DNA from: Actinoplanes utahensis
GTDB lineage: Bacteria > Actinomycetota > Actinomycetes > Mycobacteriales > Micromonosporaceae
Assembly (NCBI RefSeq): GCF_016862455.1
Contig: NZ_BOMZ01000093.1
Span: 1 to 64,000, forward strand
Direction of reading: 5' to 3'
DNA length: 64,000 nt
Shown here: piece by piece, positions 1-8,548 of the stretch
Layout: each line of letters starts with the position of its first letter
How positions within the stretch are numbered: the stretch's first letter is position 1
The notes under the pieces: model-generated
What the model was told of the DNA's origin: nothing
Databases searched by the model: none
The model's input: the letters and a program-made list of their open reading frames with translations, nothing else
Position numbers and translations under genes: made by a program

Positions 1-582
1 CATCGCGTACCGCTGGAGCCCATGGCCGGCGACTGACAAAGCCGTCGCCTCACTGATCAGAGGCGGGAGCGTTCGCGACATATGGTGACCCTATCCAGGA
101 AGACGAAGAGGGCAGACGGCGACTCGAATCGGCCTTGGTCATAGAGCAACGGGAATTACTCCTACGCGGAACCGCCCCTGAGCACAGCCGGCCGGTCCGG
201 ACAGGACAGGATGACTCATAGAGCAACGAACACCGAGGGCTGGAGGAGCACTGACATCCGATGGCCAAACTACTGACGTTCGGATGGCACTCCACACCTA
301 TCTGGCACAGGCTCTGTGTAACTGGCAGAAGCTCCGTGAATCTGGCGGGCGGCTCTGGCTATCTGGCAGATCTTCACGGCGAGTTCAGACGCGCGCCGAC
401 GTCGAGCCGGGCTCTTGGACGCAGCTTCTTCGAGGACTATCCGCTTGGCGTAGCCGTTGTATTTGATCGTCTCGGGCGCAGCCTCATGCGCCTTCTCGGC
501 CCTTAAGGACCAATGGCAGTGGATCCGGCGCTAAGCCATCCGGCCTGTTGACGTTCGTGGATGTGCCGTACGTTGATCGGTC
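1..582. other. Left edge without a recognised intact gene
   Basis: No convincing complete gene is seen. A plus-strand frame open from the left edge ends at a TGA near 79 and could be the tail of a cut gene. The next frame is open from about 57 to 224 and reads as an acidic, charged peptide. On the minus strand, 270-527 is open without an ATG and reads coding-like (KYNGYAKRIVLEE followed by a basic stretch), so it may be a gene fragment. None of these match a family I recognise. The stretch also holds a 20-bp repeat array (301-381). Confidence 0.4.
301..381. repeat. Four degenerate 20-bp direct repeats
   Basis: Units begin at 301, 321, 341 and 362 with TCTGGCA, ACTGGCA, TCTGGCG and TCTGGCA. 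Units 1-3 then share GCTC about ten bases in, and units 1 and 2 end in GTGTA and GTGAA. The period is exactly 20 bp except for one extra base before unit 4. There is no spacer/repeat alternation, so this is not a CRISPR array. It could be an iteron-like protein-binding array or a decayed minisatellite. Confidence 0.5.
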
Positions 583-1290
583 GTGCCGACCAGATTCTTG
601 ACGGAGATCGGGCTAACCGGCAAGGTGCTGTCCGGCACCCCACGCGACCCCCTCAACGTCGTCGACCTGGTCTACAACCCTGACGGCGGGCCGCGGCCGG
701 ATGTGCTGATCACCGACGCCGGGTCGTACTCCGACGTGGTATTCGGGATCGTCACCATGCTGGGCTTCGACTACCGGCCCGTGCTCGCGGACCTATCGGA
801 CACCAAGCTGGGGCGTGTCGACGCCCGCGCCGACTACGGCATGCTGGATAAGGCTGCTCGGGGCCGGGTCGACCTGGACAAGATCCGCCGACACTGGCCG
901 GACGTGCTACGAGTGATCGCTTCGGTGCACACCCGGGAGATCTCCGCGCACGATGTGATCCGGGTGTTGCAGCACGACGGCCGGCTCACCGACCTCGGCG
1001 AGGCGGTCGCGCACTACGGGCGCATTTTCAAGACGCGGCACGTACTGGCATTCGCTGACGACCCGGACTACCGCCGGCATCTCAAGGGGATGCGCAACCT
1101 GCAGGAAGGCCGCCACGGCCTTTGGGACGCACTGCGCGAGCAGGCGTACCCGGTGCTGGATGCCGACGCCGCCCGCCTCTCCGCGTACCAGTACAGACAC
1201 ATCAACGTGCACGGCCACTACACCTTCGCTCTGCCCGAGCTGGACGGTGCTCGCCGGCCGCTGCGCGACCCCGATGCCGTCGAAGAATAA
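583..1290 (+). pseudogene. Tn3-family transposase, C-terminal remnant
   Basis: The 235-codon frame matches only the C-terminal part of a Tn3-family (DDE) transposase, which is normally close to 1,000 residues. Near residues 45-80 it carries the ITDAGSYSDVVFG and LADLSDTKLGR segments typical of the catalytic core. It then has the conserved helical region (YGRIFKTRHVL) and the characteristic tail with HINVHGHYTF and RRPLRDP. The N-terminal DNA-binding half and the first catalytic Asp region are missing, and no resolvase or 38-bp terminal repeat is seen nearby. It is therefore an immobile relic. It differs in sequence from the second Tn3 relic at 13572-14085, so the two come from different elements. 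Confidence 0.85.
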
Positions 1291-1640
1291 GCCCAGCCGA
1301 AGCGACCGGCGTCAGACAGCGCGGAGGGCAGTGCGGTGTGGGCGCTCGCATAGGTGATCTAGCGCCGTGGCGGTCGCGTCATCAGCGGGTAGGAAAAGTA
1401 CAAGTTGCTGGGCGTCCGAGGCAGGAAGTTCAAGGACCTCCCGACTCCACCGCAGTTGATGCGCGCGCGGGTGAGTCATCCTCAGCGGGCCTCGGGTAGG
1501 AGGGATATGGCGGTGCAGCCGCCGTGTGAACTCGGTGCCGGCAACGGTCGCGAAGTCTGCCGTGAACCATTCGAACGTCTCGGTCGAGGGCCCGAGCCAC
1601 AGGTTGAAAACCTGTTCGTCGGCGATCTGGTCCCAGTCGA
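1291..1640. other. Gap with a possible antisense gene fragment
   Basis: No complete gene. The complement of about 1500-1660 stays open and reads like protein (FVDWDQIADEQVFNLWLGP, then TFEWFTADFATVAGTEF), rich in aromatic and acidic residues as in a real domain. It has no start codon in frame nearby and no family I can name. It abuts the aldo/keto reductase relic on the other strand, which suggests several truncated genes were joined here. Confidence 0.3.
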
Positions 1641-2032
1641 CGAAGGAGGAACGGGAGATGTTCGGGCTCCTCGCCGATCAGGCCGTATCAAGTCTGACCT
1701 GGTGCCCACTCGCCTCCGGCCGCCTTGCCCGCCCCTACGGCCAGCAGACGTCACGCTCGGCCAACGACCAGATCGGCAAGCACTTCTTCGACGACGCCGA
1801 CCACGCCATCATCGACGCGGTCCAGACCGTCGCGAACGCCCATGACGTCACCATGGCGCAGGTCGCGCTCGCGTGGATCCTGAGCAACCCGGTCGTTGCC
1901 GCACCCATCGTGGGTGCCACCGCACCACACCACCTCGACGACGCCGCTGCGGCCTTGAAGGTCACCCTCAGCGGGCAGGAGCACGTCATGCTCACCGCTC
2001 CCTACACTCCACGGCAGCCGACCGGCTACTGA
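1641..2032 (+). pseudogene. Aldo/keto reductase, C-terminal fragment
   Basis: The frame from about 1641 matches the last third of an aldo/keto reductase: EEREMFGLLADQ, then CPLASGRLARPYG (the usual W-S-PLA-GRLTRP motif), a FFDDADHAIIDAVQTVA helix and MAQVALAWILSNPVVAAPIVGATAPHHL, the NADPH-binding end of the barrel. The first two thirds, including the catalytic Tyr, Lys, Asp and His, are absent. The open frame continues upstream to 1526 but that part shows no similarity. A strong hairpin follows at 2050, so the original 3' end is probably intact. Confidence 0.8.
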
Positions 2033-2049
2033 AGCGCCGGTGGAAGGAA

Positions 2050-2088
2050 GGCCGAGGGTGCTGCGACCGAGTCGCAGCACCCTCGGCC
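2050..2088 (+). terminator. Strong hairpin, 18-bp stem
   Basis: A perfect 18-bp stem (2050-2067 with 2071-2088) closes a CGA loop, 18 bases after the stop of the aldo/keto reductase relic. There is no long T tract, as is common for actinobacterial terminators. The stretch from 2089 to 2396 beyond it holds no gene that I can support. Confidence 0.75.
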
Positions 2089-2358
2089 TCAACAGCCGCG
2101 AGGTGCGGCTGACCAGGGCCACCAAGCGGATCGGCGTACGGGTCCCTTGGTGCTCCCTGGTAGAGGACAGGGCGCGGCGGCCGGCCTCTATACCGGCCGC
2201 TGACATCGACGGTAAGCCATGGCCAAGGCGCCGATCACCCGTCGGTGGCGGACCGCTGGCACCTGCGGCAGGGTCGTCCCGTGATCCCGAAGAGCACGAA
2301 GCCGGCGCCTTCCGGGTGCTCACCAGTCGGCAAGCTGCGTTGAGGGGGAGGGCTTCCA

Positions 2359-2385
2359 GCCGGCCGGCGTGACGAGCCGGCCGGC
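2359..2385 (-). terminator. Hairpin after the cellulase gene
   Basis: A 10-bp perfect stem of GCCGGCCGGC (2359-2368 and 2376-2385) with a 7-base loop lies just past the stop codon of the minus-strand cellulase. It is a likely transcription terminator for that gene. Confidence 0.6.
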
Positions 2386-2396
2386 CGAGAGAGCGG

Positions 2397-3893
2397 TCAG
2401 AGGTACGGGCTCTGGGTCAGCAGGTGGGCCTTGAAGCCCTCGCCGACACCGGGCTCGGGGGTGCCGGCCCAGTCCTCGATGAGCACGGCGCCGGTGGTGC
2501 AGCCCCAGGGGTTCCAGGTCCAGGCAAGGTATCCCATGTCGTGCGCGTCGGCCCAGTTCACCAGCCGTTGCATGTAGTCGAAGTTGCAGTCGTCCTGGCC
2601 GAATTCGCCAAGGACGACCGGCACCTGCTCGGCCAGCGGGGCGATCTGCGTGTCCCAGCAGGATTCGGTGGCGCAGGCGTTGAAGCTGTAGGCGTGCCAT
2701 GACGCGGCGATGTTGTTCAAGGGGTCGGCCGGCTTGTGGGCCAGCCATTCGCGCATGTCGTTGGTCCACTCGAGTCCGCTGACCATCAGCATGTTGGTGG
2801 CGCCGGTGGCGCGGACGGCGTCGACCAGGTCCTGCATGCCGGCCACCTCATAGTCGATGCCGGTACAGGTACCGCCGTCGCGCAGGCACTGCCAGCCGAG
2901 CGTCTTGTTCCAGCCGGCGGCCATCTCCGGGTACGGCTCGTTGAACAGGTCGAAGACGACCGCGTCGTTGCCCTTGAACGTGTTGGCCACGCCGGTCCAG
3001 AACTGCGGAGCGTACTTCGCGTCGGGTACCGGCTTCTGGCAGGTCGCGTGTTCGTCGGTGCAGTGCCAGTCGGGTCCGGTGGTGTAGGCGCCCCACGTCC
3101 AGTGCAGATCCAGGATCACGTTGATGCCGTTGGCGACCAGCAGGTCCACGTAGTCCTTGACGCCCTGCTGGTAGGCGGCACCGCTGGGCGAGCCGTTGAT
3201 CCCCAGCCAGCACTCCTCGTTCAGCGGCAGGCGTACCGCGTGGATGTTCCAGGTCTTCATCGCGTCGACGGAGGCCTGGTCGACCGGGCCGGAGTCCCAG
3301 AGTCCTTTGCCCTGGACGCAGGCGAACTCGCCGCTGGAGCGGCTCACGCCCAGCAGCCGGTAGGCCCGGCCGTCCGCGGTGACGATCTTGTTGCCCGAGA
3401 CCTTGAGCTCCGGAGCGGATCCGCCGACAGGCGGTGTGCTCGGCGGGACGGACGGGGAGTTCGACGTGGGCGGGACCACGGACCCCGTACACGTGGTGCC
3501 GTTGAGCGAGAAGGAAGTGGGCACCGGATTGCTGCCGCTCCACGCGCCGGTGAACCCGACCGATGTGGAAGCGCCCGTGCCGAGCGACCCGTTCCAGCTC
3601 AGGCTTGCCGCCGTCACCTGTGCGCCGGACTGCGCCCAGGAGGCGCTCCAGCCTTGGTTGAGCCTCTGGCCGGTGCTCGGGAAGTCGAATGTCAATGTCC
3701 AACTGGTGACGGCCGAGCCGAGGTTGGTGACGGCGACGTTCGCGGCGAATCCGCCGGTCCATTGGCTCTGCACCGTGTAGGTGACCGAGCATCCGGTGGT
3801 TGCCGCCGCAGCCGGGAGCGTGAGCGTGGCCACGGTGCCGGCGCCGAGTGCCGCGGCGACGCCGCAGGCCAGCAGGGTACGACGAGATCTCAT
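2397..3893 (-). CDS. Secreted cellulase: CBM2 plus glycoside hydrolase family 5
   Basis: Predicted secreted endo-acting beta-glucanase of 498 residues. It starts with a signal peptide (MRSRRTLLACGVAA, hydrophobic core, AAA cleavage region). A family 2 cellulose-binding module follows (about residues 33-135, with the terminal Cys residues and conserved Trp such as QSQWTGGF and LNQGWSASW), then a Pro/Ser/Thr-rich linker and a GH5 catalytic domain. In the GH5 domain, FDLFNEPYPE holds the acid/base Glu and VVLGEFGQDD the nucleophile Glu; DLHWTW and WHAYSF are also typical. I chose the start at 3893 over an ATG at 3974 because AAGGAG lies 8 bases upstream and the signal peptide begins there. A CebR-type operator and promoter precede it, and the ROK regulator is divergent. 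Endo-cellulase activity is inferred from the family; GH5 also includes mannanases. Confidence 0.92.
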   Translation of the reverse strand: MRSRRTLLACGVAAALGAGTVATLTLPAAAATTGCSVTYTVQSQWTGGFAANVAVTNLGSAVTSWTLTFDFPSTGQRLNQGWSASWAQSGAQVTAASLSWNGSLGTGASTSVGFTGAWSGSNPVPTSFSLNGTTCTGSVVPPTSNSPSVPPSTPPVGGSAPELKVSGNKIVTADGRAYRLLGVSRSSGEFACVQGKGLWDSGPVDQASVDAMKTWNIHAVRLPLNEECWLGINGSPSGAAYQQGVKDYVDLLVANGINVILDLHWTWGAYTTGPDWHCTDEHATCQKPVPDAKYAPQFWTGVANTFKGNDAVVFDLFNEPYPEMAAGWNKTLGWQCLRDGGTCTGIDYEVAGMQDLVDAVRATGATNMLMVSGLEWTNDMREWLAHKPADPLNNIAASWHAYSFNACATESCWDTQIAPLAEQVPVVLGEFGQDDCNFDYMQRLVNWADAHDMGYLAWTWNPWGCTTGAVLIEDWAGTPEPGVGEGFKAHLLTQSPYL

Positions 3894-3929
3894 CAGCTGA
3901 TCTCCTTGCTCTTCTGAGGGCAGCGCATA

Positions 3930-3974
3930 TGGGAGCGCTCCCATGAACTTAGTTATGACATTTATTAAAGTCAA
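3930..3974 (-). promoter_or_regulatory. Cellulase promoter with CebR-type operator
   Basis: The palindrome TGGGAGCGCTCCCA at 3930-3943 is the perfect 14-bp CebR box known from Streptomyces cellulose and cellobiose genes. On the minus strand, a promoter TTGACT (3969-3974), 17-bp spacer, TAAGTT (3946-3951) lies directly upstream. The operator sits just after the -10 box, so a bound LacI-type repressor would block initiation. No CebR gene is obvious in the window; the LacI gene at 14131 has a different operator. Confidence 0.88.
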
Positions 3975-4089
3975 TGAAACGCCATGCGCGTGAGGGCGGC
4001 GGGACCCCCGCCCTCACCGCGGTCGAGCGTCCGCTCGACGGTCCAAAGTAGGCTGACTGACGAAAGTCGATACGTGCCCAGGAGGTTGC

Positions 4090-5349
4090 ATGGCGACCAG
4101 CCCGGTCCGGAGCAACCGACCGAAAACCCGTGGGGCGGTGTTCGACCTGATCCGCGCGGCCCGCTCGATCAGCCGGGTCGAGCTGGCGGCGTCCTCCGGC
4201 TTGACGCCGCCGACGATCTCCGGGCTGGTCCGAGATCTGATGATCGAAGGACTGGTCGTCGAGGCCGGGCGCGGCGTGTCGACCGGTGGCAAGCCACCCA
4301 CGCTGCTGCAGCTCAACCCGTCCGCCCGCTACAGCGTCGGGGTGCAGCTCGAACGCAACACCTGCGTCATCGTGGTCATCGACCTGGCCGGGCACCGAGT
4401 GGCCCGAACCTCGTTTCGCGGTACGGCGCAGATGCCGCCGGAACACGCGCTGCCGTTCCTGGCCGCGCAGGTGAATGCGATCCTGGACGCGGTGGCTGTC
4501 GACCGCGGCAAGGTGCTGGGGGTGGGCCTGGTCAGCTACGGCCCGCAGGACCGGCACGCGGGCCTGCTGTTGAGCCCGCAACCGACCGGCGAGTGGTTGG
4601 ACTACCCGGTGGCACCGAGACTGGCCGAGATCCTCGGCATGCCGGTCCTGCTGGACAACGACGCCGCTGCGGCGGCGATCGGCGAGTACTGGCTGGGCAC
4701 GGTCGACCCGTGCAGCGCGTACGGATGCATTTACATGGCCACCGGGATCGGCGGCGGAGTCGTCGTGGCCGGCGAGGTGTATCGAGGGAGCTCCTCCAAC
4801 AGCGTGGAAATCGGCCACATCTCCATCGACGTGCACGGCGACGAATGCTCATGCGGCAATCGCGGTTGCCTGGAGAACTACGCCGGTCCGGCCGCAGTCG
4901 TCCGGCAGGCGCTGACAGGACCCGGGCTCGCCGAGCAGCTCGCGCTCGACCCGGCCGGAACGGACTTCCTCCACGATTTCGCGCGTATCGCCGCGGCCGC
5001 CAACGCAGGCCACCCGCAGGCGCGGCCCCTCATCGAACAGTCCGCACGGTACCTGGGCTGCGCCGCCGTCACGATCACCAGCCTGTTCGACCTGGACCTG
5101 ATCGTGCTCGCCGGGCCCAGCTTCACCGTGGCGGGTTCGATCTACCAGACGCTGATCCAGCAGGAGGTGGACCGGCGCACGTTCGCTCGCCGGGCGCACC
5201 CGGTGCGAGTCGTGCCGTCGGTCAGCGGGCCTGACGCGGCGGCGATCGGCGGGGCAGTGCTCGTGCTGCAGAGCGAGCTGACCGCGGGCCGAACCCGCGC
5301 GCAAGACGGTGCAGCTCCGGGGGTGGCCGAGGTGACGCAGTCGATCTGA
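4090..5349 (+). CDS. ROK-family transcriptional regulator
   Basis: A 419-residue ROK (NagC/XylR-type) protein. The N-terminal 80 residues form a winged helix-turn-helix (ELAASSGLTPPTISGLVRDLMIEG). The rest is a sugar-kinase-like fold with DNDAAAAAIGEYW, the glycine-rich MATGIGGGVVVAGEVYRG loop and the ROK zinc motif C-S-C-G-N-R-G-C-L-E, together with EIGH just before it. Such proteins usually bind a sugar or sugar phosphate and control polysaccharide genes. The start at 4090 has AGGAGG 4 bases upstream. It is divergent from the cellulase gene and may control it or itself, but its own operator was not identified. Catalytic kinase function is unlikely because of the fused DNA-binding domain. 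Confidence 0.92.
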   Translation: MATSPVRSNRPKTRGAVFDLIRAARSISRVELAASSGLTPPTISGLVRDLMIEGLVVEAGRGVSTGGKPPTLLQLNPSARYSVGVQLERNTCVIVVIDLAGHRVARTSFRGTAQMPPEHALPFLAAQVNAILDAVAVDRGKVLGVGLVSYGPQDRHAGLLLSPQPTGEWLDYPVAPRLAEILGMPVLLDNDAAAAAIGEYWLGTVDPCSAYGCIYMATGIGGGVVVAGEVYRGSSSNSVEIGHISIDVHGDECSCGNRGCLENYAGPAAVVRQALTGPGLAEQLALDPAGTDFLHDFARIAAAANAGHPQARPLIEQSARYLGCAAVTITSLFDLDLIVLAGPSFTVAGSIYQTLIQQEVDRRTFARRAHPVRVVPSVSGPDAAAIGGAVLVLQSELTAGRTRAQDGAAPGVAEVTQSI

Positions 5350-5586
5350 CGGCCGTGAATGTCAAAACCCGGATCGTGGCTCGTATGCGGATGTAGGACC
5401 CGGGGCAGACTCCGAAACTGAAAGCGCGGCTGGAGTTTCAGGGGTGCGGCCAAGGCAAGGCCAATGCCCGCCATGAGATGGTCTTGGAGGACTGAGGCCG
5501 CGCCATTGCGCGACTCGGCTCGCCGCCGCGGTACCCGCCCCGATGAGGCCGCTTGCCGGCGTGCTGCGGTGGTCACTTCGTCGTGT

Positions 5587-5856
5587 TCATGGCGCAGGTA
5601 CAAGAAAGACCGCGGCGGGAGGAGGGGGTCGTGACAGGGCGAATGTCGGGACTGTCCAGTGATCCGGCACCAGGCCGTAGCGGGGTTTGCCAGGCTGGTG
5701 GGCGTGGATAGCAGCGGCCGGGGCATCCCGCGTCATGGTGGGCGCAGTTCGTGCAGGTCTCGGAGCCTTCGACGCTGCGGCGAGTTCCCGGGTGATCTCG
5801 TCAAGCGTCTCCTGCGCGTCGGACAGTTCACCGGCCAGGCGGCTCGCCTCCTCCAC
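5587..5856 (-). CDS. Small coiled-coil protein, unrecognised
   Basis: A GTG-initiated frame of 89 residues. The first 30 residues are a clear heptad-type helix (EEASRLAGELSDAQETLDEI), followed by a Pro/Ala-rich tail that looks disordered. The same frame is open upstream to about 5910 with more helix-forming sequence (KEAAQEAAELAAVEE), overlapping the 3' end of the histidine kinase in the +1 frame, without an ATG. It could be a small downstream gene coupled to the kinase, or a fragment. No family is recognised. The adjacent 5350-5586 shows nothing I can support. Confidence 0.35.
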   Translation of the reverse strand: MEEASRLAGELSDAQETLDEITRELAAASKAPRPARTAPTMTRDAPAAAIHAHQPGKPRYGLVPDHWTVPTFALSRPPPPAAVFLVPAP

Positions 5857-5908
5857 CGCAGCTAGCTCGGCGGCTTCCTGCGCGGCTTCCTTGGGCGGGA
5901 GTTGCAGT

Positions 5909-8104
5909 TCAGCTGGTGCTGTGGTGTTGGGGTAGGCGCACGATGATGCGGGTGCCGGGCTGGTGGTCGGGGTCGTGGGTGATGGTGCCGTTGTGGGCGT
6001 GGACGAGGGCGCGTACGAGGGCGAGGCCTAGGCCGTTGCCGCCGATGGCGGTGTGGCGGGCGTTGCCGGCTCGGTGGAAGCGGGTAAATAAGTGAGCGCG
6101 GTCGTCGACGGGGATGCCGATGCCGGTGTCGGTGACGGTGAGTTCGATGACGCCGGTGTCGTTGTGGTGGGCGCTGATGTGGATGTCGCCGCCGTTGGGG
6201 CTGTATTTGATGGCGTTGGACAGCAACTGGTCGATGATCTGCCGCAGGCGGTGGGGATCGGCGTCAAGGATCAGCGTGGAGGGGATGCCGGTGTGTATGC
6301 GTGGCCGGGCGTCAGGTGGGGCGCCGACGACTGCGGCGTCGACGACGTCGCTCAGGTGCACGGGGCGCGGTCGGAGGGACGCATGGCCCGATTCCAGGCC
6401 GGCGAGATCCAGCAGCTCGTTGATGATTGTCTGCAGGGCGCCGGTGTTGCGGATGATGGCGCTGAGCATGGGGACGAGTTCCGGATCGGTGATCTCCTCG
6501 GCAAGCACGGTGCTGTAGCTGATGATCGAGGTCAGCGGAGTGCGCATCTCGTGGCTGACGAGGGTGAGGAAGTCGTCTTTGGCGTGGGCCAGTTGCTGTT
6601 GCAGTTCGATGTTGCGGCGGTGGGTGAGGAACTGGCCGAGTTGCGCGGCGACGCCGGCGAGCAGCCAGGTGATCGAGACGTCGTACTCGGCGGTGGAGCT
6701 CAGCGACACCAGGACGCCGAAGATGGTGTCGCCGTCGGGCACCGGTACAGCCATGCTGGCGTGCAGGCCCCGTTGAGCGGCGGCGTGCGCGAAGGCGCGG
6801 GCTTGTTCGGTGACGGCGAATTCGGGGTTGGTGAGGTCGGGAAGCCACAACGGCTGGCCGGTGTCCCAGACGTGCCCGGGTCCGGTGCCTCCGCGGGGGA
6901 CGACGTGAGCGACCAGGTCGTCGACGTGGATTCCGGGGGCGCTCCAGTAGGCGGTCAGGCGCAGCACGTCGGCGACGTCGTCGGCCAGCAGCAGCGCCAG
7001 GTGCTGCCAGTTCAGCGTCTCGCCGACGGTTCGCAGGATCGGTGGTGCGGCCTCGGTGATGGTGTCGCAGCCGTTGAGGATCTTGGCCACCTGTAGTTCG
7101 CAGTCGCGGAAGCGTTCCCGGCGTCGCCGTTCGGTCACGTCCTGGATGGCGGCTACCGCGCCCAGCAGGCGCCCGTCGGCGTCACGGATCGGCTCGGCGT
7201 TGGTGAGCATGTGACGGTCCGGCAGCCCGGGTATCCGCAGGATCGCCTCGACGTCACGGATGCTGCGCCCCTTGGAAGCGCGCACGGTGGAGAGTTCGTC
7301 GGTGGTGTAAGGCCTGCCGTCGGGGTGACGCACCTGGTGGTGGCCGCCGGCCATGGCCTGGGCGGGGGTCAGGTGATCGGGCAGGCGGAAGAAGTGGCGC
7401 AGGGCGCGGTTGAACAGCACCGGCCGCTGATGGGCGTCGACGGCGAAGACGCCGACCTGCAGGCTGTCCAGGAGCGCGGTGATGAAGCCGGCTTGCACGT
7501 CGGCGTGCATCGCAGCGCTGACCGTGGCCGTCGTGGCGGGGCCGTGGTGGTCGGCGCCGGCGTGAGCGAGTCCCGTCAGGGTGGCCATCGCGGTGTCGAG
7601 GTCTGCGTCGACAGGGATGGGACCGAGCATTTCGGTGATCTCCACCAGCGTGGCCAGGTCACCGTCGGTCCAGGTGTGTGGTTTGTCGTCCAGGACGGTG
7701 AGGGCGCCGACCTGCCGGTCCTGGTCGTCGCGTAGCGGCACCCCGGCGAAGGCCCGGATGCCGTGCCGGGTGAGCAGCGGATCCTCAGCGAACTCGGCGG
7801 CAGCCGCCATGTTCGCCATCGCCAGCGGCGCGCCGACGCTGACCACGTTCGCGCACACCAGGTGTTCGCCGGCGCCCCGTGCGGTCAGCGCTTCGGGCAG
7901 GCCGAACACGCCGAGCAGCTGCTCGTCGGATCTTCCGACCAGGCTGACGACTGCCATCGGCGCCCGCACCAGGCGTGCTGCCATGCGGGCCACCGCGTCC
8001 AGCGGGACCGACATTGTCGGCAGGACCCGGCGGGCGCCGGCGCCCGCCGGGAGCCGGGACGGCGACTTCGGCATCCCGGCGTTCGTGTCAGGCATGTCAC
8101 TCAC
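5909..8104 (-). CDS. GAF-PAS-GAF sensor histidine kinase
   Basis: A soluble sensor kinase of about 731 residues with no membrane segment. An N-terminal GAF domain (about 35-165) is followed by a PAS domain (about 205-325, FAVDAHQRPVLFNRALRHFF ending in IQDVTER), a second GAF (about 345-485), a HisKA dimerisation domain with VSHEMRTPL (phosphorylated His), and a HATPase domain with N box LLSNAIKYSPNGG, G1 DTGIGIP and G2 GGNGLGLAL. No receiver domain or cognate response regulator lies nearby. The STAS and RsbW-like genes downstream on the transcription map suggest it feeds a partner-switching pathway rather than a classical regulator (inference). The GTG at 8104 and an ATG at 8095 are both possible starts. 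Confidence 0.9.
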   Translation of the reverse strand: MSDMPDTNAGMPKSPSRLPAGAGARRVLPTMSVPLDAVARMAARLVRAPMAVVSLVGRSDEQLLGVFGLPEALTARGAGEHLVCANVVSVGAPLAMANMAAAAEFAEDPLLTRHGIRAFAGVPLRDDQDRQVGALTVLDDKPHTWTDGDLATLVEITEMLGPIPVDADLDTAMATLTGLAHAGADHHGPATTATVSAAMHADVQAGFITALLDSLQVGVFAVDAHQRPVLFNRALRHFFRLPDHLTPAQAMAGGHHQVRHPDGRPYTTDELSTVRASKGRSIRDVEAILRIPGLPDRHMLTNAEPIRDADGRLLGAVAAIQDVTERRRRERFRDCELQVAKILNGCDTITEAAPPILRTVGETLNWQHLALLLADDVADVLRLTAYWSAPGIHVDDLVAHVVPRGGTGPGHVWDTGQPLWLPDLTNPEFAVTEQARAFAHAAAQRGLHASMAVPVPDGDTIFGVLVSLSSTAEYDVSITWLLAGVAAQLGQFLTHRRNIELQQQLAHAKDDFLTLVSHEMRTPLTSIISYSTVLAEEITDPELVPMLSAIIRNTGALQTIINELLDLAGLESGHASLRPRPVHLSDVVDAAVVGAPPDARPRIHTGIPSTLILDADPHRLRQIIDQLLSNAIKYSPNGGDIHISAHHNDTGVIELTVTDTGIGIPVDDRAHLFTRFHRAGNARHTAIGGNGLGLALVRALVHAHNGTITHDPDHQPGTRIIVRLPQHHSTS

Positions 8105-8110
8105 CAGCCC

Positions 8111-8143
8111 TGATCAGGAATGGCCAGGAACGGTTCCTGATCA
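8111..8143. promoter_or_regulatory. Nested palindromes just upstream of the kinase start
   Basis: The arms TGATCAGGAA (8111-8120) and TTCCTGATCA (8134-8143) form a perfect 10-bp inverted repeat. Inside it is a second palindrome, AGGAACGGTTCCT. The element ends 7 bases before the GTG start at 8104. It could be an operator, or an RNA hairpin affecting translation of the kinase. Confidence 0.55.
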
Positions 8144-8217
8144 TCTCGTGAGGTTAGAAGGTCAAAACCGGCAGAAACGATGTAAAAGCATGATCTTCCC
8201 CCACCCTCCGGTTGGGA

Positions 8218-8440
8218 TCACTGCGGCTTGACGGGTAAGCCGATGGCGAAGGTGGCGCCAGGCCGTGGTGACGTTCGATGATGGCGCTGATGGAACAAAC
8301 CGGGTCCGTGCCGGGGATGCGCCGGTCCAGAGCGGTGCAAGCGCGGTAGAACCGCCGGAACACTCGGGGCCGCTCACCAGCGGACGGGGATCCCGATGCC
8401 GCCGTCGGTGACGGTCCAGCTGATCGTCCGCCCGCTCTCG
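8218..8440 (-). pseudogene. Decayed histidine kinase C-terminus
   Basis: Three consecutive pieces of a HATPase domain appear in three frames: VTDGGIGIPV, then RVFRRFYRACTALDRRIPGT followed by AIIERHHG, then GATFAIGLPVKPQ before a stop. They correspond in order to the G1 box, the segment leading to the G2 box and the C-terminal strand of a PAS/GAF-type kinase. At least two frameshifts separate them and the G2 glycine motif is altered. This is the relic of a third kinase beside two intact ones. Confidence 0.7.
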
Positions 8441-8548
8441 TCAACGGTAGCCACGATGGTGACGCAATTCTAACGCTCCGCTGTACCGATCTTCCTCAGC
8501 CCCGGACTTCTGGTACGGGCGTTCCCGGCAGCAGGCTATGGGTGCGTG

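Noticed and set aside
301..381. CRISPR array
   Set aside because: Units are contiguous 20-mers with no spacers and no cas genes in the window.
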